Assembly: GCF_000300535.1 (NCBI RefSeq)
Contig: NZ_AMSH01000004.1
Coordinates: 1 to 64,000, forward strand
DNA length: 64,000 bases
Direction of reading: 5' to 3'
Source of the DNA: Bacillus xiamenensis
GTDB taxonomy: Bacteria > Bacillota > Bacilli > Bacillales > Bacillaceae
Notes under the pieces: generated by a model
The model's database searches: none
Seen by the model: only the letters and a program-made list of their open reading frames with translations
Told to the model about the DNA's origin: nothing
Shown here: piece after piece, positions 27,261 to 38,328 of the stretch
Numbering within the stretch: position 1 is the stretch's first letter
Layout: every line of letters begins with the position of its first letter
Program-made: the position numbers and the translations under genes

Positions 27261-27612
27261 TATGAGGAAGTCAGTTGTCATCTTTGGTCATGTGTACCGG
27301 TTGCATGATCAAATGGCTTTGAACGGTTTCCCTGCTTTTTTCCGTACACAGAGGCAATCGCATCTCATAAGTCCTTCGTGTTTCAATTCACGCTTCCGCT
27401 TCTTTTTCGACAGCTTTACTTCCGTCCATTCCCTTTTACATCGTACTCACTGCTAAATAGGCATACTCTGAGAACTAGCTGATCAAGTGCGGAACGAAGC
27501 GGGATCGTTTAAAAAGCTTTTTTCATTTTCATTTGTTATGTACTGAACGGAGAGAGATGTAAAATCAATCATTCAAACAGCCTCTTTTTTGTTCAATTGA
27601 TTTCATAAAAAA

Positions 27613-27629
27613 AGCCGGATTATCCGGCT
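27613..27629 (-). terminator. Terminator of the 37-residue peptide gene
   Basis: AGCCGG-ATAAT-CCGGCT followed by TTTTTTT on the minus strand. The gene's TAA stop lies within the loop. Confidence 0.8.
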
Positions 27630-27733
27630 GATATGTTACGACTTTTTGATGCTTTTCGTTCTTTATATATTTTCCTCACCACTGGATAAATCACTGGAGC
27701 CCATTTGACCATTTGTTTCAGCCATTTTTTCAT
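27620..27733 (-). CDS. Small basic peptide, 37 residues, unknown
   Basis: [18 protein letters not shown] opens a 37-residue, strongly basic, partly amphipathic peptide with three Trp-Lys/Trp-Ala contacts and tail [21 protein letters not shown] lies 11 nt before ATG, and the stop codon sits in the loop of a strong terminator, so the unit is well defined. No family recognised. It might be a membrane-associated stress or sporulation peptide; this is a guess from charge and size. Confidence 0.65.
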   Translation of the reverse strand: MKKWLKQMVKWAPVIYPVVRKIYKERKASKSRNISAG

Positions 27734-27816
27734 TTTCTCCCGCGCCTCCTTATTGTCATTCTTACAAGACAATTCCCCATCTTGTCACGAAATAAACAGG
27801 TGCGGGAGAGCAGGAA

Positions 27817-29475
<1,659 letters not shown>

Positions 29476-29519
29476 CCAAAAGTTTTATCAGGGAGGCTCA
29501 ATCTTTGCGAAGCTTCCCG
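29476..29519 (-). terminator. Likely terminator of the sigY operon
   Basis: GGGAAGCT...AGCCTCCC pairs across the yxlD stop codon on the minus strand and is followed some 25 nt later by a CTTTTTTT tract. Confidence 0.5.
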
Positions 29520-29707
29520 CATCTTCGATCAGGTAATACGACACAGAGCCAATATAAAATAGAAGAAGATGGGAAGTTCAACAAACCGACAATGCCCCAG
29601 AACCACTTATAACGCCCTCTTTTCTTCGCATCCATAAATAAAAGAAATCCCTGTGCAAACAATAACGGCAATACGCATAATAAGATGATTATTTCCGTCT
29701 GACTCAT
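29498..29707 (-). CDS. yxlD: YxlD-like small membrane protein of the SigY operon
   Basis: 69 residues, starting MSQTEIIILLCVLPLLFAQG, with two hydrophobic segments. The second is IVGLLNFPSSSILYWLC. The pattern (PLDc_N-like: aromatic-rich, small) matches YxlD, which with YxlC holds SigY inactive at the membrane. It overlaps yxlC by one base (TAATG). The frame extends upstream, but that part lies inside yxlC. B. subtilis has yxlEFG next; they are absent here. Confidence 0.8.
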   Translation of the reverse strand: MSQTEIIILLCVLPLLFAQGFLLFMDAKKRGRYKWFWGIVGLLNFPSSSILYWLCVVLPDRRCGKLRKD

Positions 29708-30015
29708 TAGAAAGACCCTCCTTTGATGTGATGATATTCCTTGATGCCTACTATGACGCAGAGCGGCACACTTACTACTTGGAGACATATGAAGATCATG
29801 GGCAATTGAGTAATGGCAGCTGCAAAAAGTGTAAGTATGGTGAGGCTGATGATAATGTACGCCATCATTTCTTGTTTCAAGCGTCTTTTCTCTTTTTCCT
29901 TTCCCTGCTTTAGCATCCGCATCACAGCCTGTTCACTCGGCTTTTCTACTTCAATCTGTTCATCTAGCTGCTGTAACTCCTCTTTCAAATGCTCGGCGAA
30001 ACGATCTTCCTTCAT
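29707..30015 (-). CDS. yxlC: YxlC-like negative regulator of SigY
   Basis: 102 residues. A charged N-terminal half (KEDRFAEHLKEELQQLDEQI) precedes two hydrophobic segments, IIISLTILTLFAAAITQL and FICLQVVSVPLCVIVGI. In B. subtilis YxlC acts with YxlD as the anti-SigY component. ATG at 30015 overlaps the sigY stop (ATGA) and has AAGGAG 9 nt upstream within sigY. Length and position support the call. Confidence 0.85.
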   Translation of the reverse strand: MKEDRFAEHLKEELQQLDEQIEVEKPSEQAVMRMLKQGKEKEKRRLKQEMMAYIIISLTILTLFAAAITQLPMIFICLQVVSVPLCVIVGIKEYHHIKGGSF

Positions 30016-30545
30016 TTGAACCACTCCTTTCGAATTTTCTTTACCCCATGATGAACCCTTGATTTCACAGTGCCTTCTCTCATACCAAGCATCGAAGCAA
30101 TTTCGGGGTACGTATAGCCATTATAATAATGCAGAATGATCGGTACTCTCTCCTGAACCTTCAATTCATTTAAAACATCCCATATCTCATGCCATGTATG
30201 CCCCCTTTGCTGAACGTCCCATTTGAAACGGCGTATCGCCTCTTGATTCGCCTTCCCTTCTCTCGTTTGTTCACGTTTTCTTTTCTTCTGGTGATCTAAA
30301 AATTGTCTAGTTGCAATAGAAACGAGCCATGTTGAAAATAAGGAATCTCCTCTAAAAGAAGAAAGTTTCATATATGCTTTCAGCATCGTCTCTTGCATCA
30401 TTTCCTCTGTCTGCTCTTGCTGAAGGGTGAGCTTCATCAGATAACGATAAAGAAACGAGTAGTGATGCCGATAAAGAGCGGTAAATGCAACATCATCTCC
30501 CTGTTTTGCCCGCTCAATCAATAAGGTCTCCTCTGTCTGCTCCAA
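30012..30545 (-). CDS. sigY: ECF RNA polymerase sigma factor SigY
   Basis: 177 residues. Region 2 (AFTALYRHHYSFLYRYLMKLTL, then EEMMQETMLKAYMKLSSFRGDSLFSTWLVSIATRQFLD) and region 4 (LPIILHYYNGYTYPEIASMLGMREGTVKSRVHHGVKKIRKEW-type helix-turn-helix) are clear. TTG start with AAGGAGG 7 nt upstream. First gene of sigY-yxlC-yxlD, matching B. subtilis. A candidate ECF promoter upstream suggests autoregulation. Confidence 0.92.
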   Translation of the reverse strand: MEQTEETLLIERAKQGDDVAFTALYRHHYSFLYRYLMKLTLQQEQTEEMMQETMLKAYMKLSSFRGDSLFSTWLVSIATRQFLDHQKKRKREQTREGKANQEAIRRFKWDVQQRGHTWHEIWDVLNELKVQERVPIILHYYNGYTYPEIASMLGMREGTVKSRVHHGVKKIRKEWFK

Positions 30546-30581
30546 ACACGTCCCTCCTTTCTTTTCTACGCTTATTTATCA

Positions 30582-30607
30582 GACGACACTGCTGATCACA
30601 TCGTTTA
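30582..30607 (-). promoter_or_regulatory. Candidate ECF promoter of sigY
   Basis: Minus strand TAAACG-N16-CGTC, about 40 nt before the TTG start. It resembles ECF promoters with an AAC -35 and CGTC -10, and fits SigY autoregulation. From 30608 to about 30990 no other gene is visible. Confidence 0.6.
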
Positions 30608-30992
30608 AAATGAACTCTATTTTTTCAAAATGGAACCTTTTCTCCCTAATAATCCGATCAATGACCCATTTTATATCCAATTTTTTCTTATGTAATGATT
30701 ATGACATTGCTTTGTCCCTAACAGAATGACGTTTTCGTAATCATCATGATTTTCCATAGAATGGAACGTCTCTTTCCCATAATCCCTATGTCATCCCAAT
30801 ACCTATCGTCAATGATCCTTGTCTCATTTAGATGAAAATGAAATAATCATCGCCTTAGTTTCCTAGAAAATCATGAAATCTATTGATCCTATTCTTAGCC
30901 GATGATACCTTTTCGCATGCTATGCTCGTCCTACATTCCGAAAGAGGCGATGCTGGCGAAAGAAGGAGGAGTGTTTCAATCGCAGCTTATTT

Positions 30993-31006
30993 TGGAAACG
31001 TTTACA
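30993..31006 (+). promoter_or_regulatory. CRE-like site before pectate lyase
   Basis: TGGAAACGTTTACA fits the WTGNAANCGNWNNCW form of the CcpA site, 30 nt before the start codon. This suggests catabolite repression. Confidence 0.6.
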
Positions 31007-31035
31007 TTAAAACAAAATATAGAATGGAGATGTTC

Positions 31036-32067
31036 ATGTTGAAGAAAAAAATTCCAATGTTAGCTGGTGTGTTAGCGGTTGGCCTCGTGACTTCATTATT
31101 TGCACCAAATGGGGAGGCACAAGCAGCAACCAAATATCCAGAAAGCCCTTCAATTATGGCCAATTTTAATCAGCAAGGATTTGCTACTCTAAATGGTGGC
31201 ACAACAGGCGGTGAAGGCGGTAAAACGGTGACAGTGAAAACTGGAAATGAACTATTAGCTGCCCTCAAAAGTAAAGGAACAAATGAGAAGTTAAAAATTG
31301 TTGTAGACGGAAAGATTACCCCTTCTAATACATCGGCCAATAAAATTGATGTGAAAGATACAAACAATGTCTCCATCGTCGGTAAAGGCACGAATGGCGA
31401 ATTTAACGGGATTGGCATTAAAGTTTGGCGCGCCAATAACATTATCATCCGTAACTTGAAAATCCACCACAGCAAAATTGGTGATAAGGATGCGATCGGC
31501 ATCGAAGGCGCTTCTAAAAACGTATGGGTCGATCATAATGAACTTTACAACACGTTAAACTCTGATAAAGATGATTATGATGGTTTATTTGATGTAAAAA
31601 ATGACTCTGATTACATTACGTTCTCATGGAACTACGTACATGACAGCTGGAAAACGATGCTCATGGGCAGCTCCGATAACGATAACTACAACCGAAAAAT
31701 CACTTTCCACAACAACCGTTTCGAAAACTTGAACTCTCGTGTACCGTCTATGCGCTACGGGGAAGGTCATGTGTATAACAACTATTACAAAGGCATCCAT
31801 ACAACAGCGATTAACTCTCGTATGGGCGCGAAAATGAGAATTGAGCATAACGTATTTGAAAATACAAACAATGCCATCGGCAGCTGGGACAGCCGTCAAG
31901 TCGGTACATGGCATGTCATCAACAACTCTTACATTAACAGCACAGGCAGTCTGCCAACGTCTTCAACAGGTACGTACAACCCTCCTTATAACTACTCTTT
32001 GCTTAACGTGAACAATGTGAAATCAGAAGTTGTATCAAATGCGGGTGTAGGAAAAGTAAACCCTTAA
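31036..32067 (+). CDS. pel: Secreted pectate lyase (PL1)
   Basis: 343 residues. Signal peptide [20 protein letters not shown] with AQA cleavage site. The PL1 parallel beta-helix shows VWVDHNEL (family motif vWiDH), calcium-site acidic residues around [18 protein letters not shown], and the catalytic block [15 protein letters not shown]. It cleaves polygalacturonate by beta-elimination outside the cell. ATG at 31036 follows GGAG by 6 nt; longer frames lack a site. The strong AAGGAGG at 30963 has no properly spaced start in this frame. A CRE overlaps the leader. Confidence 0.94.
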   Translation: MLKKKIPMLAGVLAVGLVTSLFAPNGEAQAATKYPESPSIMANFNQQGFATLNGGTTGGEGGKTVTVKTGNELLAALKSKGTNEKLKIVVDGKITPSNTSANKIDVKDTNNVSIVGKGTNGEFNGIGIKVWRANNIIIRNLKIHHSKIGDKDAIGIEGASKNVWVDHNELYNTLNSDKDDYDGLFDVKNDSDYITFSWNYVHDSWKTMLMGSSDNDNYNRKITFHNNRFENLNSRVPSMRYGEGHVYNNYYKGIHTTAINSRMGAKMRIEHNVFENTNNAIGSWDSRQVGTWHVINNSYINSTGSLPTSSTGTYNPPYNYSLLNVNNVKSEVVSNAGVGKVNP

Positions 32068-32074
32068 TACACAA

Positions 32075-32104
32075 AACGTTCGGACAGCCATCTGTCCGAA
32101 CGTT
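32075..32104. terminator. Bidirectional terminator between pel and cydD
   Basis: AACGTTCGGACAG and CTGTCCGAACGTT form a 13-bp stem with a four-base loop, between the two converging genes. Confidence 0.87.
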
Positions 32105-32112
32105 CTTGTCAT

Positions 32113-33855
32113 TCATTTGATTGACACTGTAGAAAATGGACGGTCCATCTCATACAACTTTTGATAACGCAGGTTTTCTCTCAATAAATCCTGGTGCTTG
32201 CCCTGCATCTCAATGCGACCATCTTCAATAAACATGATACGGTCACACGCCTCACACCCAGTCAGGTGATGGGTAATCCAAATCACCGTCTTGCCCTTTA
32301 ATACACGAAATATCGTGTCAAGCAATTCAGACTCTGTGCGCGGATCCAGTCCGACAGTTGGCTCATCCAATACCACAATCGGTGTATTTTGCAGCAAAAT
32401 CCGAGCTAACGCCATCCGCTGTCTTTCACCACCTGAGAAACGAACCCCTGTCTCCTGTACCCCTGTGTGATAGCCTTCTGGTAACGATTCAATGTAATCG
32501 TGCAGCTGCACCTGTCTCGCCGCTTCTTTTACCTGTTCTTCTGTTGCGTCTGTAGCGCCTAAGCGGATATTGTTCAAAACAGACGTATCGAATAAATAGG
32601 GCTGTTGATTGAGGACAGACACATCATCTGACATATTCCATTGAACGCCCTGAACTGGTTTCCCCAGAATGCTGACAACACCTTGATTTGGCATGACTGC
32701 CCCTTCTATCAATTTTAAAATGGTCGATTTCCCTGCACCGCTTTTTCCTAAGAGGGCGAGGGTTTCTCCTTGTTTAAGGGAAAACGTGAGGTTTTTCAGT
32801 ACATGCTGATTTGCCTCATATCCAAAGACTACATGATCAAAACGGACCGCTTCATCATGAGAGACTGGTGTCTCATCTGCTGTCTCCCTCTCCGCTAATC
32901 CTTCGTATGACTGCTTTTCATAATGATGTAACCTACTGACGGCATGCTGGTAAACAGGAATATCTCCTGCTGCATCTGACAGCGGAAGAAAGGCTTCTGT
33001 TAACGGAAAGAGCACAAGTACAAAGGCCGCGATGAGTGTATGTGACATGGAACCTGACTGAACGACCGAGCCGCTCCAATACACGACAAGGACGACTGCT
33101 CCTCCAATGATCAGCTGCGAAAAAAATTGGCGCAGACGGATAAACCGATGCTTGGCTGCTTCGAGTGTTAACAGCTTCGCTTCTTTCTGTTCATACCCGT
33201 CAACAAAATCGTTCTGCCTCCCGCTAAACAACCAGTCACTGACGCCCATAACGGCATCTGTTAAATGGCTGTACAGTTCATTTCTGCCTTTTTTCATTTG
33301 AATTTGCCTTGCCCGGTTCACAAGCACTGTGACATACGGGAAAACAAATACAAGCAGTGCCATATAGAGCAGCATCAATCCAGCAAAAGGCCATGAGAAA
33401 AGGCCAAGTGCTCCAATCGATCCTGCATATAAAAGCAGCGCACCGATGGATGGAAAGATGGTTTTTAAATACGCATCCTGTAATCTCTCCACATCTTCTG
33501 ACAAAAGCCCAAGCATTTCACCTGTACCCAGCTTTGTCTGTTTGGCACTTCGTTCAGCCATGTCATATAGACGCACCCGCATTTTTTCAATCATCGTCAA
33601 AATGAGCTGGTGGCTCGCCAGTCTTTCTGCATAACGAGCAGCTGAGCGTGAAATACCAAAGGTACGTACTGCCACGATTGGGACATAGACCATCAAGATA
33701 TTCTCGGGTCTTGTGGCAGCTTTTGAAATCAAAAATCCTGAAGTATACATGAGCATTGAAGCAGAGAACACCGCAATGGCCCCTAAAAAAAGTACCAAGG
33801 CAAACAGCTTTTGATTCTCCTTGATATAAGGTATAAACCAGCCTTTACTGACCAT
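32113..33855 (-). CDS. cydD: Thiol-exporter ABC protein CydD
   Basis: 580 residues; six-helix membrane domain then ATPase with Walker A GKSGAGKST, signature RFSGGERQRMALARI and Walker B PIVVLDEPTVGLDP. CydC and CydD form a heterodimer that exports thiols needed to assemble cytochrome bd. The start (MVSKGWFIPY) lies inside the end of cydC, overlapping by 11 bp; the longer frame start has no site. Last gene of cydABCD. Confidence 0.93.
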   Translation of the reverse strand: MVSKGWFIPYIKENQKLFALVLFLGAIAVFSASMLMYTSGFLISKAATRPENILMVYVPIVAVRTFGISRSAARYAERLASHQLILTMIEKMRVRLYDMAERSAKQTKLGTGEMLGLLSEDVERLQDAYLKTIFPSIGALLLYAGSIGALGLFSWPFAGLMLLYMALLVFVFPYVTVLVNRARQIQMKKGRNELYSHLTDAVMGVSDWLFSGRQNDFVDGYEQKEAKLLTLEAAKHRFIRLRQFFSQLIIGGAVVLVVYWSGSVVQSGSMSHTLIAAFVLVLFPLTEAFLPLSDAAGDIPVYQHAVSRLHHYEKQSYEGLAERETADETPVSHDEAVRFDHVVFGYEANQHVLKNLTFSLKQGETLALLGKSGAGKSTILKLIEGAVMPNQGVVSILGKPVQGVQWNMSDDVSVLNQQPYLFDTSVLNNIRLGATDATEEQVKEAARQVQLHDYIESLPEGYHTGVQETGVRFSGGERQRMALARILLQNTPIVVLDEPTVGLDPRTESELLDTIFRVLKGKTVIWITHHLTGCEACDRIMFIEDGRIEMQGKHQDLLRENLRYQKLYEMDRPFSTVSIK

Positions 33856-35581
33856 GTGTGACCGCCCCCATTTGCTCCTGTACCAATTGATAGTACACAC
33901 CTTTTCTTTCCATTAATGATTCATGAGTACCCATTTCTGCAATGGTACCATGATCCATGACAATGATTTCATCCATATCCGGCATCCAATGAAGCCTGTG
34001 TGTGGCCAAAAACACAAGTTTATCTTCAAACAGCGGAAGCATCGTTTTCTTCAATTCATACTCTGTCTCAATGTCCAGATGTGCCGTTGGTTCATCTAAC
34101 AGCATGATTGACCGCTGCCCCAGCACAGTCCGAGCAAGCGCAATCCGCTGCGCCTGTCCGCCGCTCAGCCCCCTTCCCTGTTCACCAATGACCTCATCCA
34201 GCCCATTTGCCAGCTCCGTTGCGAGCTGAGATAAGCCTGCCTTCTGCACAGCTCTTTCGACTTCTTCATCTGTTGCATGCGGCTCATAAAAACGAATGTT
34301 TTCTCGTAATGTCATGTGAAACAAATAAGGATGCTGCGGCATATAAACGACTTCCTTTTGCCACGCCTTCAGCTGTAAATGAGCAAGCGGCTGGCCGTTT
34401 AGCAAGATTTGACCTGAAGACGGTTCAACAAAACCGCCGAGGACATCTGTTAACGTCGATTTACCTGAACCGCTGGCACCAATGATACCAATCTTTTTCT
34501 TCCCTTTAACAGTGAGGTTCACATCCTGAATTGAATAAGGGGCTTGTTCATCATGCAGGACACATACATCTTGCAGTGTGAGTTCAGATTGGTCATTCCA
34601 CTCGTTCAGCTTCACAGATTGTGTCTCCTGCGTGCGGAAGCCTTTTTCGTCTAAAATGACCTGAATGGCTTCATTTGCTTCTTTTCCATTTAACGTCGCA
34701 TGATAATCATTTCCCACCTCACGTACTGGCAGGAAGTATTCCGGAGCAAGCATCAGTGCTGTCAAAGCCGGCAATAACAGAAGGTCTCCTTCAATTAGTC
34801 GCAAGCCAAGAAATACAGCGACGGTCGCAATGGACAGCATGGAAAAGAAATCGAGGGCAAACGATGAAAGAAATGCGACCTTTAGCGTACTCATGGTCGC
34901 CTTTCGATATCGCTTTGAGACCTCCGCGATATTGCGAGAGTGCTTTTTGCTAATACCTAAGTAGCGAAGCGTTTCAAGACCACGGAGGGAATCAGTAAAA
35001 TGATTGGATAATTTCTCATACGATCTCCATTGTTTGGCCGCTTTACGCTGAGCGACAAGACCTAGCAAAATCATAAAAACAATTAAAATCGGCAGCGTCA
35101 CAATCAAAATGACAGCAGATGTTTCATCTAATGTCCAAACATAGACAAGGACCATCACCGGAATCACAGCCATGTTCACCATTTTTGGCAAAAACAGCTG
35201 TAAATACTGACGATATTGGGCAATTCCCTCCATCGCTAATGTCACAAGCTTTCCTGTTCCTTTTTTCTTGGTGAAGGCTGGACCTAACCGAAAGAGCTGG
35301 TCTAACAGCTGCTTTCTGACGTCTGCTCCAATTCGGGAGGAGTAGGTAAACATGACCTTCTCCCGAATGAAGGTGAGACCGTGCCGAACCAGAAAGGCAG
35401 CAAGAAACAGCAAAACATATGGCGTTGCCTGCGTGAGGCTTTTCCCGTCAAACAGCGTTGTTATGGCATGTGCCAGCCACTGTGCTTGGAAAATGATACT
35501 TGCTCCTTGGATGAGTGACACAATACCTAAGAGGGCAAGCAGCCCTCTCATTCCCTTTAATTGAAGCAAACGTTTATCCAT
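33845..35581 (-). CDS. cydC: Thiol-exporter ABC protein CydC
   Basis: 578 residues. Membrane domain (about 1-310) and ATPase with Walker A GASGSGKST, Q-loop YMPQHPYLF, signature GLSGGQAQRIALAR and Walker B IMLLDEPTAHLD. It starts on the ATG that shares one base with the cydB stop (TAATG). Pairs with CydD for cytochrome bd maturation. Confidence 0.93.
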   Translation of the reverse strand: MDKRLLQLKGMRGLLALLGIVSLIQGASIIFQAQWLAHAITTLFDGKSLTQATPYVLLFLAAFLVRHGLTFIREKVMFTYSSRIGADVRKQLLDQLFRLGPAFTKKKGTGKLVTLAMEGIAQYRQYLQLFLPKMVNMAVIPVMVLVYVWTLDETSAVILIVTLPILIVFMILLGLVAQRKAAKQWRSYEKLSNHFTDSLRGLETLRYLGISKKHSRNIAEVSKRYRKATMSTLKVAFLSSFALDFFSMLSIATVAVFLGLRLIEGDLLLLPALTALMLAPEYFLPVREVGNDYHATLNGKEANEAIQVILDEKGFRTQETQSVKLNEWNDQSELTLQDVCVLHDEQAPYSIQDVNLTVKGKKKIGIIGASGSGKSTLTDVLGGFVEPSSGQILLNGQPLAHLQLKAWQKEVVYMPQHPYLFHMTLRENIRFYEPHATDEEVERAVQKAGLSQLATELANGLDEVIGEQGRGLSGGQAQRIALARTVLGQRSIMLLDEPTAHLDIETEYELKKTMLPLFEDKLVFLATHRLHWMPDMDEIIVMDHGTIAEMGTHESLMERKGVYYQLVQEQMGAVTHGQ

Positions 35582-36597
35582 TAGTAGGTCATTGGCTCCT
35601 TACCGCTTACACGTTTACGGAAGACATAGTAGCTCCAAATTTGATACCCAAGCACAAAAGGCAGCAAAGAAATGGCTACAATCGTCATGACCGTTAGTGA
35701 ATACGATCCTGATGCAGCGTTTTGAATGGTGAGGTCAAACGCATGGTTGATTGAACTAATCATCACACGTGGGAACAATGCGGTGAAAAGCATTGTCACC
35801 GTCACCATAATACCTGCACCTGTGAACAAGAACGTCCAGCCATCACGCTCTTTCCTCATAAAGGCAAGAGCCGCTAGATAACAAACCACAATCAGTACAG
35901 TTAACGGAATGGTGATGATCGGGCGCACTGTATAAATGTCTGTTTCAATGATTGACACACCGACAAATACAACAAGAACTGGGAGTGCAATCAATAAGAC
36001 ACGCCGAGCGAGCTTTCTTGCACGATTTCTTAAATCACCCTCTGTTCGGAGTGTGACAAAAATCAATCCATGCAGAAGGCAAAGAACCGTCACCGCCACC
36101 CCGCCGATGACTGAATAAAGATTCACAAAGTCTGTGAAACCTGCGTACATATTCATGCTTTGATCAATTGGCATGCCTCGTAAAATACTTGTGAATAACA
36201 CACCGAGCAAAAATGGCGGAATCAGACTGCCAAAGAAGATGACCCAATCCCAGGTTTTGATCCAGGATGCTTTTTCAACCTTTCCTCGAAATTCAAAGGC
36301 GACTCCCCGCCCAATGAGCGCTAATAACAGAACCGCAAACGGAATATAGTATCCACTGAACATTGTGGCATACCAGTGAGGAAAAGCAGCGAATATAGCA
36401 CCTCCAGCTGTAATGAGCCAGACCTCATTCGCATCCCAGAAAGGACCAATCGTATTGATTAAAATGCGGCGCTCGTGAGCATCCTTTCCAAGCAGCTGCA
36501 TGGACATTCCTACACCAAAGTCAAAGCCTTCTAAGAAGAAAAACCCAACAAACAATACTGCGACAAGAATAAACCAAATCTCGTTAAGATAAGCCAT
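35581..36597 (-). CDS. cydB: Cytochrome bd ubiquinol/menaquinol oxidase subunit II CydB
   Basis: 338 residues, eight or so membrane segments. Signatures: FVGFFFLEGFDFGVGM near the N-terminus, IGPFWDANEVWLITAGGAIFAAFP (about 55-78) and RGVAFEFRGK. MAYLNEIWF at 36597 is the standard CydB start; the longer frame lies inside cydA. It overlaps cydA by 14 bp. Forms the high-affinity oxidase with CydA. Confidence 0.96.
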   Translation of the reverse strand: MAYLNEIWFILVAVLFVGFFFLEGFDFGVGMSMQLLGKDAHERRILINTIGPFWDANEVWLITAGGAIFAAFPHWYATMFSGYYIPFAVLLLALIGRGVAFEFRGKVEKASWIKTWDWVIFFGSLIPPFLLGVLFTSILRGMPIDQSMNMYAGFTDFVNLYSVIGGVAVTVLCLLHGLIFVTLRTEGDLRNRARKLARRVLLIALPVLVVFVGVSIIETDIYTVRPIITIPLTVLIVVCYLAALAFMRKERDGWTFLFTGAGIMVTVTMLFTALFPRVMISSINHAFDLTIQNAASGSYSLTVMTIVAISLLPFVLGYQIWSYYVFRKRVSGKEPMTY

Positions 36598-37999
36598 GAT
36601 ATGCGCCTCCATCAAATGGATCTGTAGACAGGTCCGTTTCATCCTTATGATCTGTATCCTCTTCAGAATGTGCCCCTTTTTTAATTTCTCGAATGAATAA
36701 GTAAGCAAGCACAATGGCAAGAATCAGATAAATGGTCGTAAAGCTAATCACTGAGAATAACAGCATGCCGTATGATACGTTTGGTGAAATTGATTGAGCA
36801 GTCGTCATCATACCAAAGACGGTCCACGGCTGACGCCCGATTTCAGTCATGATCCAGCCGGCTGAGTTCGCAATAAACGGGAACGCAATCATCCAAACCA
36901 TCAAGCGTAAATACCATTTGTTTGATTCAAGTTTTTTTCTAAAGCTCAAATACAAACCAATCATACTAGCAAAAATCATCAGCATTCCGGCACCAACCAT
37001 GACTCTAAAGCTCCAGAACGTTGTTTTCACTGGAGGAATGTAGTCTCCTAGGCCAAACTTTGCTTCATATTCTTTTTGAAGCGTCAGCATCCCTGGAACA
37101 TCTCCGCTGAATTTCTGATAAGCTAAGTAACTTAAAGCAAATGGAATATTGATTTCACTGGAGTTTTCTTTTTTATCGGTATCAATGTTGGCAAATAATG
37201 TCCAAGCGGCGGGATCTCCACTATCCTTCCACAGCGCTTCACTTGCTGCCATCTTCATCGGCTGTGATTCCATGAGATGCTTCGCTTGGTCATGTCCAGA
37301 GAATGCTACACCTAAGCCAGAAATAAGCGCGAGTACCATGGCAATCTGGAATGATTTTTTGAAAAAGGCGATCTCTTGTTTTTTGATCATTTTATAGGCA
37401 CTTACCCCTGCAATAAAGAAAGCACCTGTTGCCAGTGCACCAAACAGAACGTGCGGGAACTCTACCCAGAGCTGCGGATTCGTCACAAGCGCACCAAAAT
37501 CATTCATTTCTGCACGTCCATTTTTAATCACAAATCCGACTGGCTCCTGCATGAATGAGTTGGCGAGTAAAATCCAAAACGCCGAAAAGATCGTACCAAG
37601 AGAAACAAGCCAAATACACAATAAATGAATTTTTTTCGGCAGGCGATCCCAGCCGAATATCCAAAGGCCAATAAAGGTTGATTCAAGGAAAAAGGCCAAA
37701 AGCGCCTCGATGGCAAGTGGCGCACCAAAGACATCACCGACAAACCTTGAATAGTCAGACCAGTTCATTCCAAACTGGAATTCTTGCAAAATACCTGTCA
37801 CGACACCTACTGCAAAGTTAATTAAGAAAAGGTGACCCCAAAATTTCGCCATCTTTTTATAGATGTCTTTTTTCTTCACCACATAAAGGGTCTGCATCAA
37901 TGCGACGATAAACACCAAACCGATGGACATAGGAACAAAAATAAAATGAAATAATGTCGTTGAGGCAAATTGAAATCTTGCTAAAAACAGTTCGCTCAC
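36584..37999 (-). CDS. cydA: Cytochrome bd oxidase subunit I CydA
   Basis: 471 residues. Quinol oxidase with heme b and d sites. The N-terminus SELFLARFQFASTTLFHF carries the heme ligand His. SRFVGDVFGAPLAIEALLAFFLEST, MESQPMKMAASE, PPVKTTFWSFRVMVG and TEIGRQPW are conserved. A GTG at 37999, 10 nt after GGGAGG, is chosen over the longer frame because it matches the known N-terminus of B. subtilis CydA. First gene of the operon, with Rex-like sites upstream. Confidence 0.96.
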   Translation of the reverse strand: MSELFLARFQFASTTLFHFIFVPMSIGLVFIVALMQTLYVVKKKDIYKKMAKFWGHLFLINFAVGVVTGILQEFQFGMNWSDYSRFVGDVFGAPLAIEALLAFFLESTFIGLWIFGWDRLPKKIHLLCIWLVSLGTIFSAFWILLANSFMQEPVGFVIKNGRAEMNDFGALVTNPQLWVEFPHVLFGALATGAFFIAGVSAYKMIKKQEIAFFKKSFQIAMVLALISGLGVAFSGHDQAKHLMESQPMKMAASEALWKDSGDPAAWTLFANIDTDKKENSSEINIPFALSYLAYQKFSGDVPGMLTLQKEYEAKFGLGDYIPPVKTTFWSFRVMVGAGMLMIFASMIGLYLSFRKKLESNKWYLRLMVWMIAFPFIANSAGWIMTEIGRQPWTVFGMMTTAQSISPNVSYGMLLFSVISFTTIYLILAIVLAYLFIREIKKGAHSEEDTDHKDETDLSTDPFDGGAYHGLS

Positions 38000-38078
38000 A
38001 GCCTTACATCCTCCCTTACTTTCGCCTACCGAATGATTTGAGATATTTATGCTCACTACTTCACATAAAGTTCACCAT

Positions 38079-38096
38079 TTGTTCAAACATTCACAA
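38079..38096 (-). promoter_or_regulatory. Rex-type operator upstream of cydA
   Basis: Minus strand TTGTGAATGTTTGAACAA matches TTGTGAA-N4-TTCACAA at 12 of 14 defined bases. B. subtilis cydABCD is repressed by the NADH sensor Rex. The remaining leader (38097-38290) is AT-rich and may contain further half-sites, but no gene. Confidence 0.65.
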
Positions 38097-38293
38097 GTAA
38101 TAGTCTATTTGAGTTGGTTCATCCGGTGAATTTTTACTCTTGTTTTTCATTCGGTTAGTTATTTATACCTGTACTTTACACCCATGCGCTTCAAAAATAA
38201 AGTAAATTTTACCTAAAAATTGGATGGTATTGTGTCAGTTATTTGAATACTTTGTCAAAAATATGTGACAGAAAGAAAAAAGCGCAAATAAAT

Positions 38294-38318
38294 AGCGCTG
38301 CATATCATCCGCAGCGCT
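38294..38318 (-). terminator. Terminator of the heme-uptake operon
   Basis: AGCGCTGC-N9-GCAGCGCT just after the last gene of the operon; the minus-strand 3' side is ATTTATTTGCGCTTTTTT. Confidence 0.8.
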
Positions 38319-38328
38319 GTCATTTTAT

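Noticed and set aside
27223-27456. 77-codon plus-strand frame
   Set aside because: It starts inside a terminator hairpin, has no ribosome site and its composition is that of an antisense shadow.
30963-31039. Strong AAGGAGG with a 22-codon GTG frame before pel
   Set aside because: The GTG is only one base from the site and the peptide shows no signal or domain. I kept it as leader sequence.
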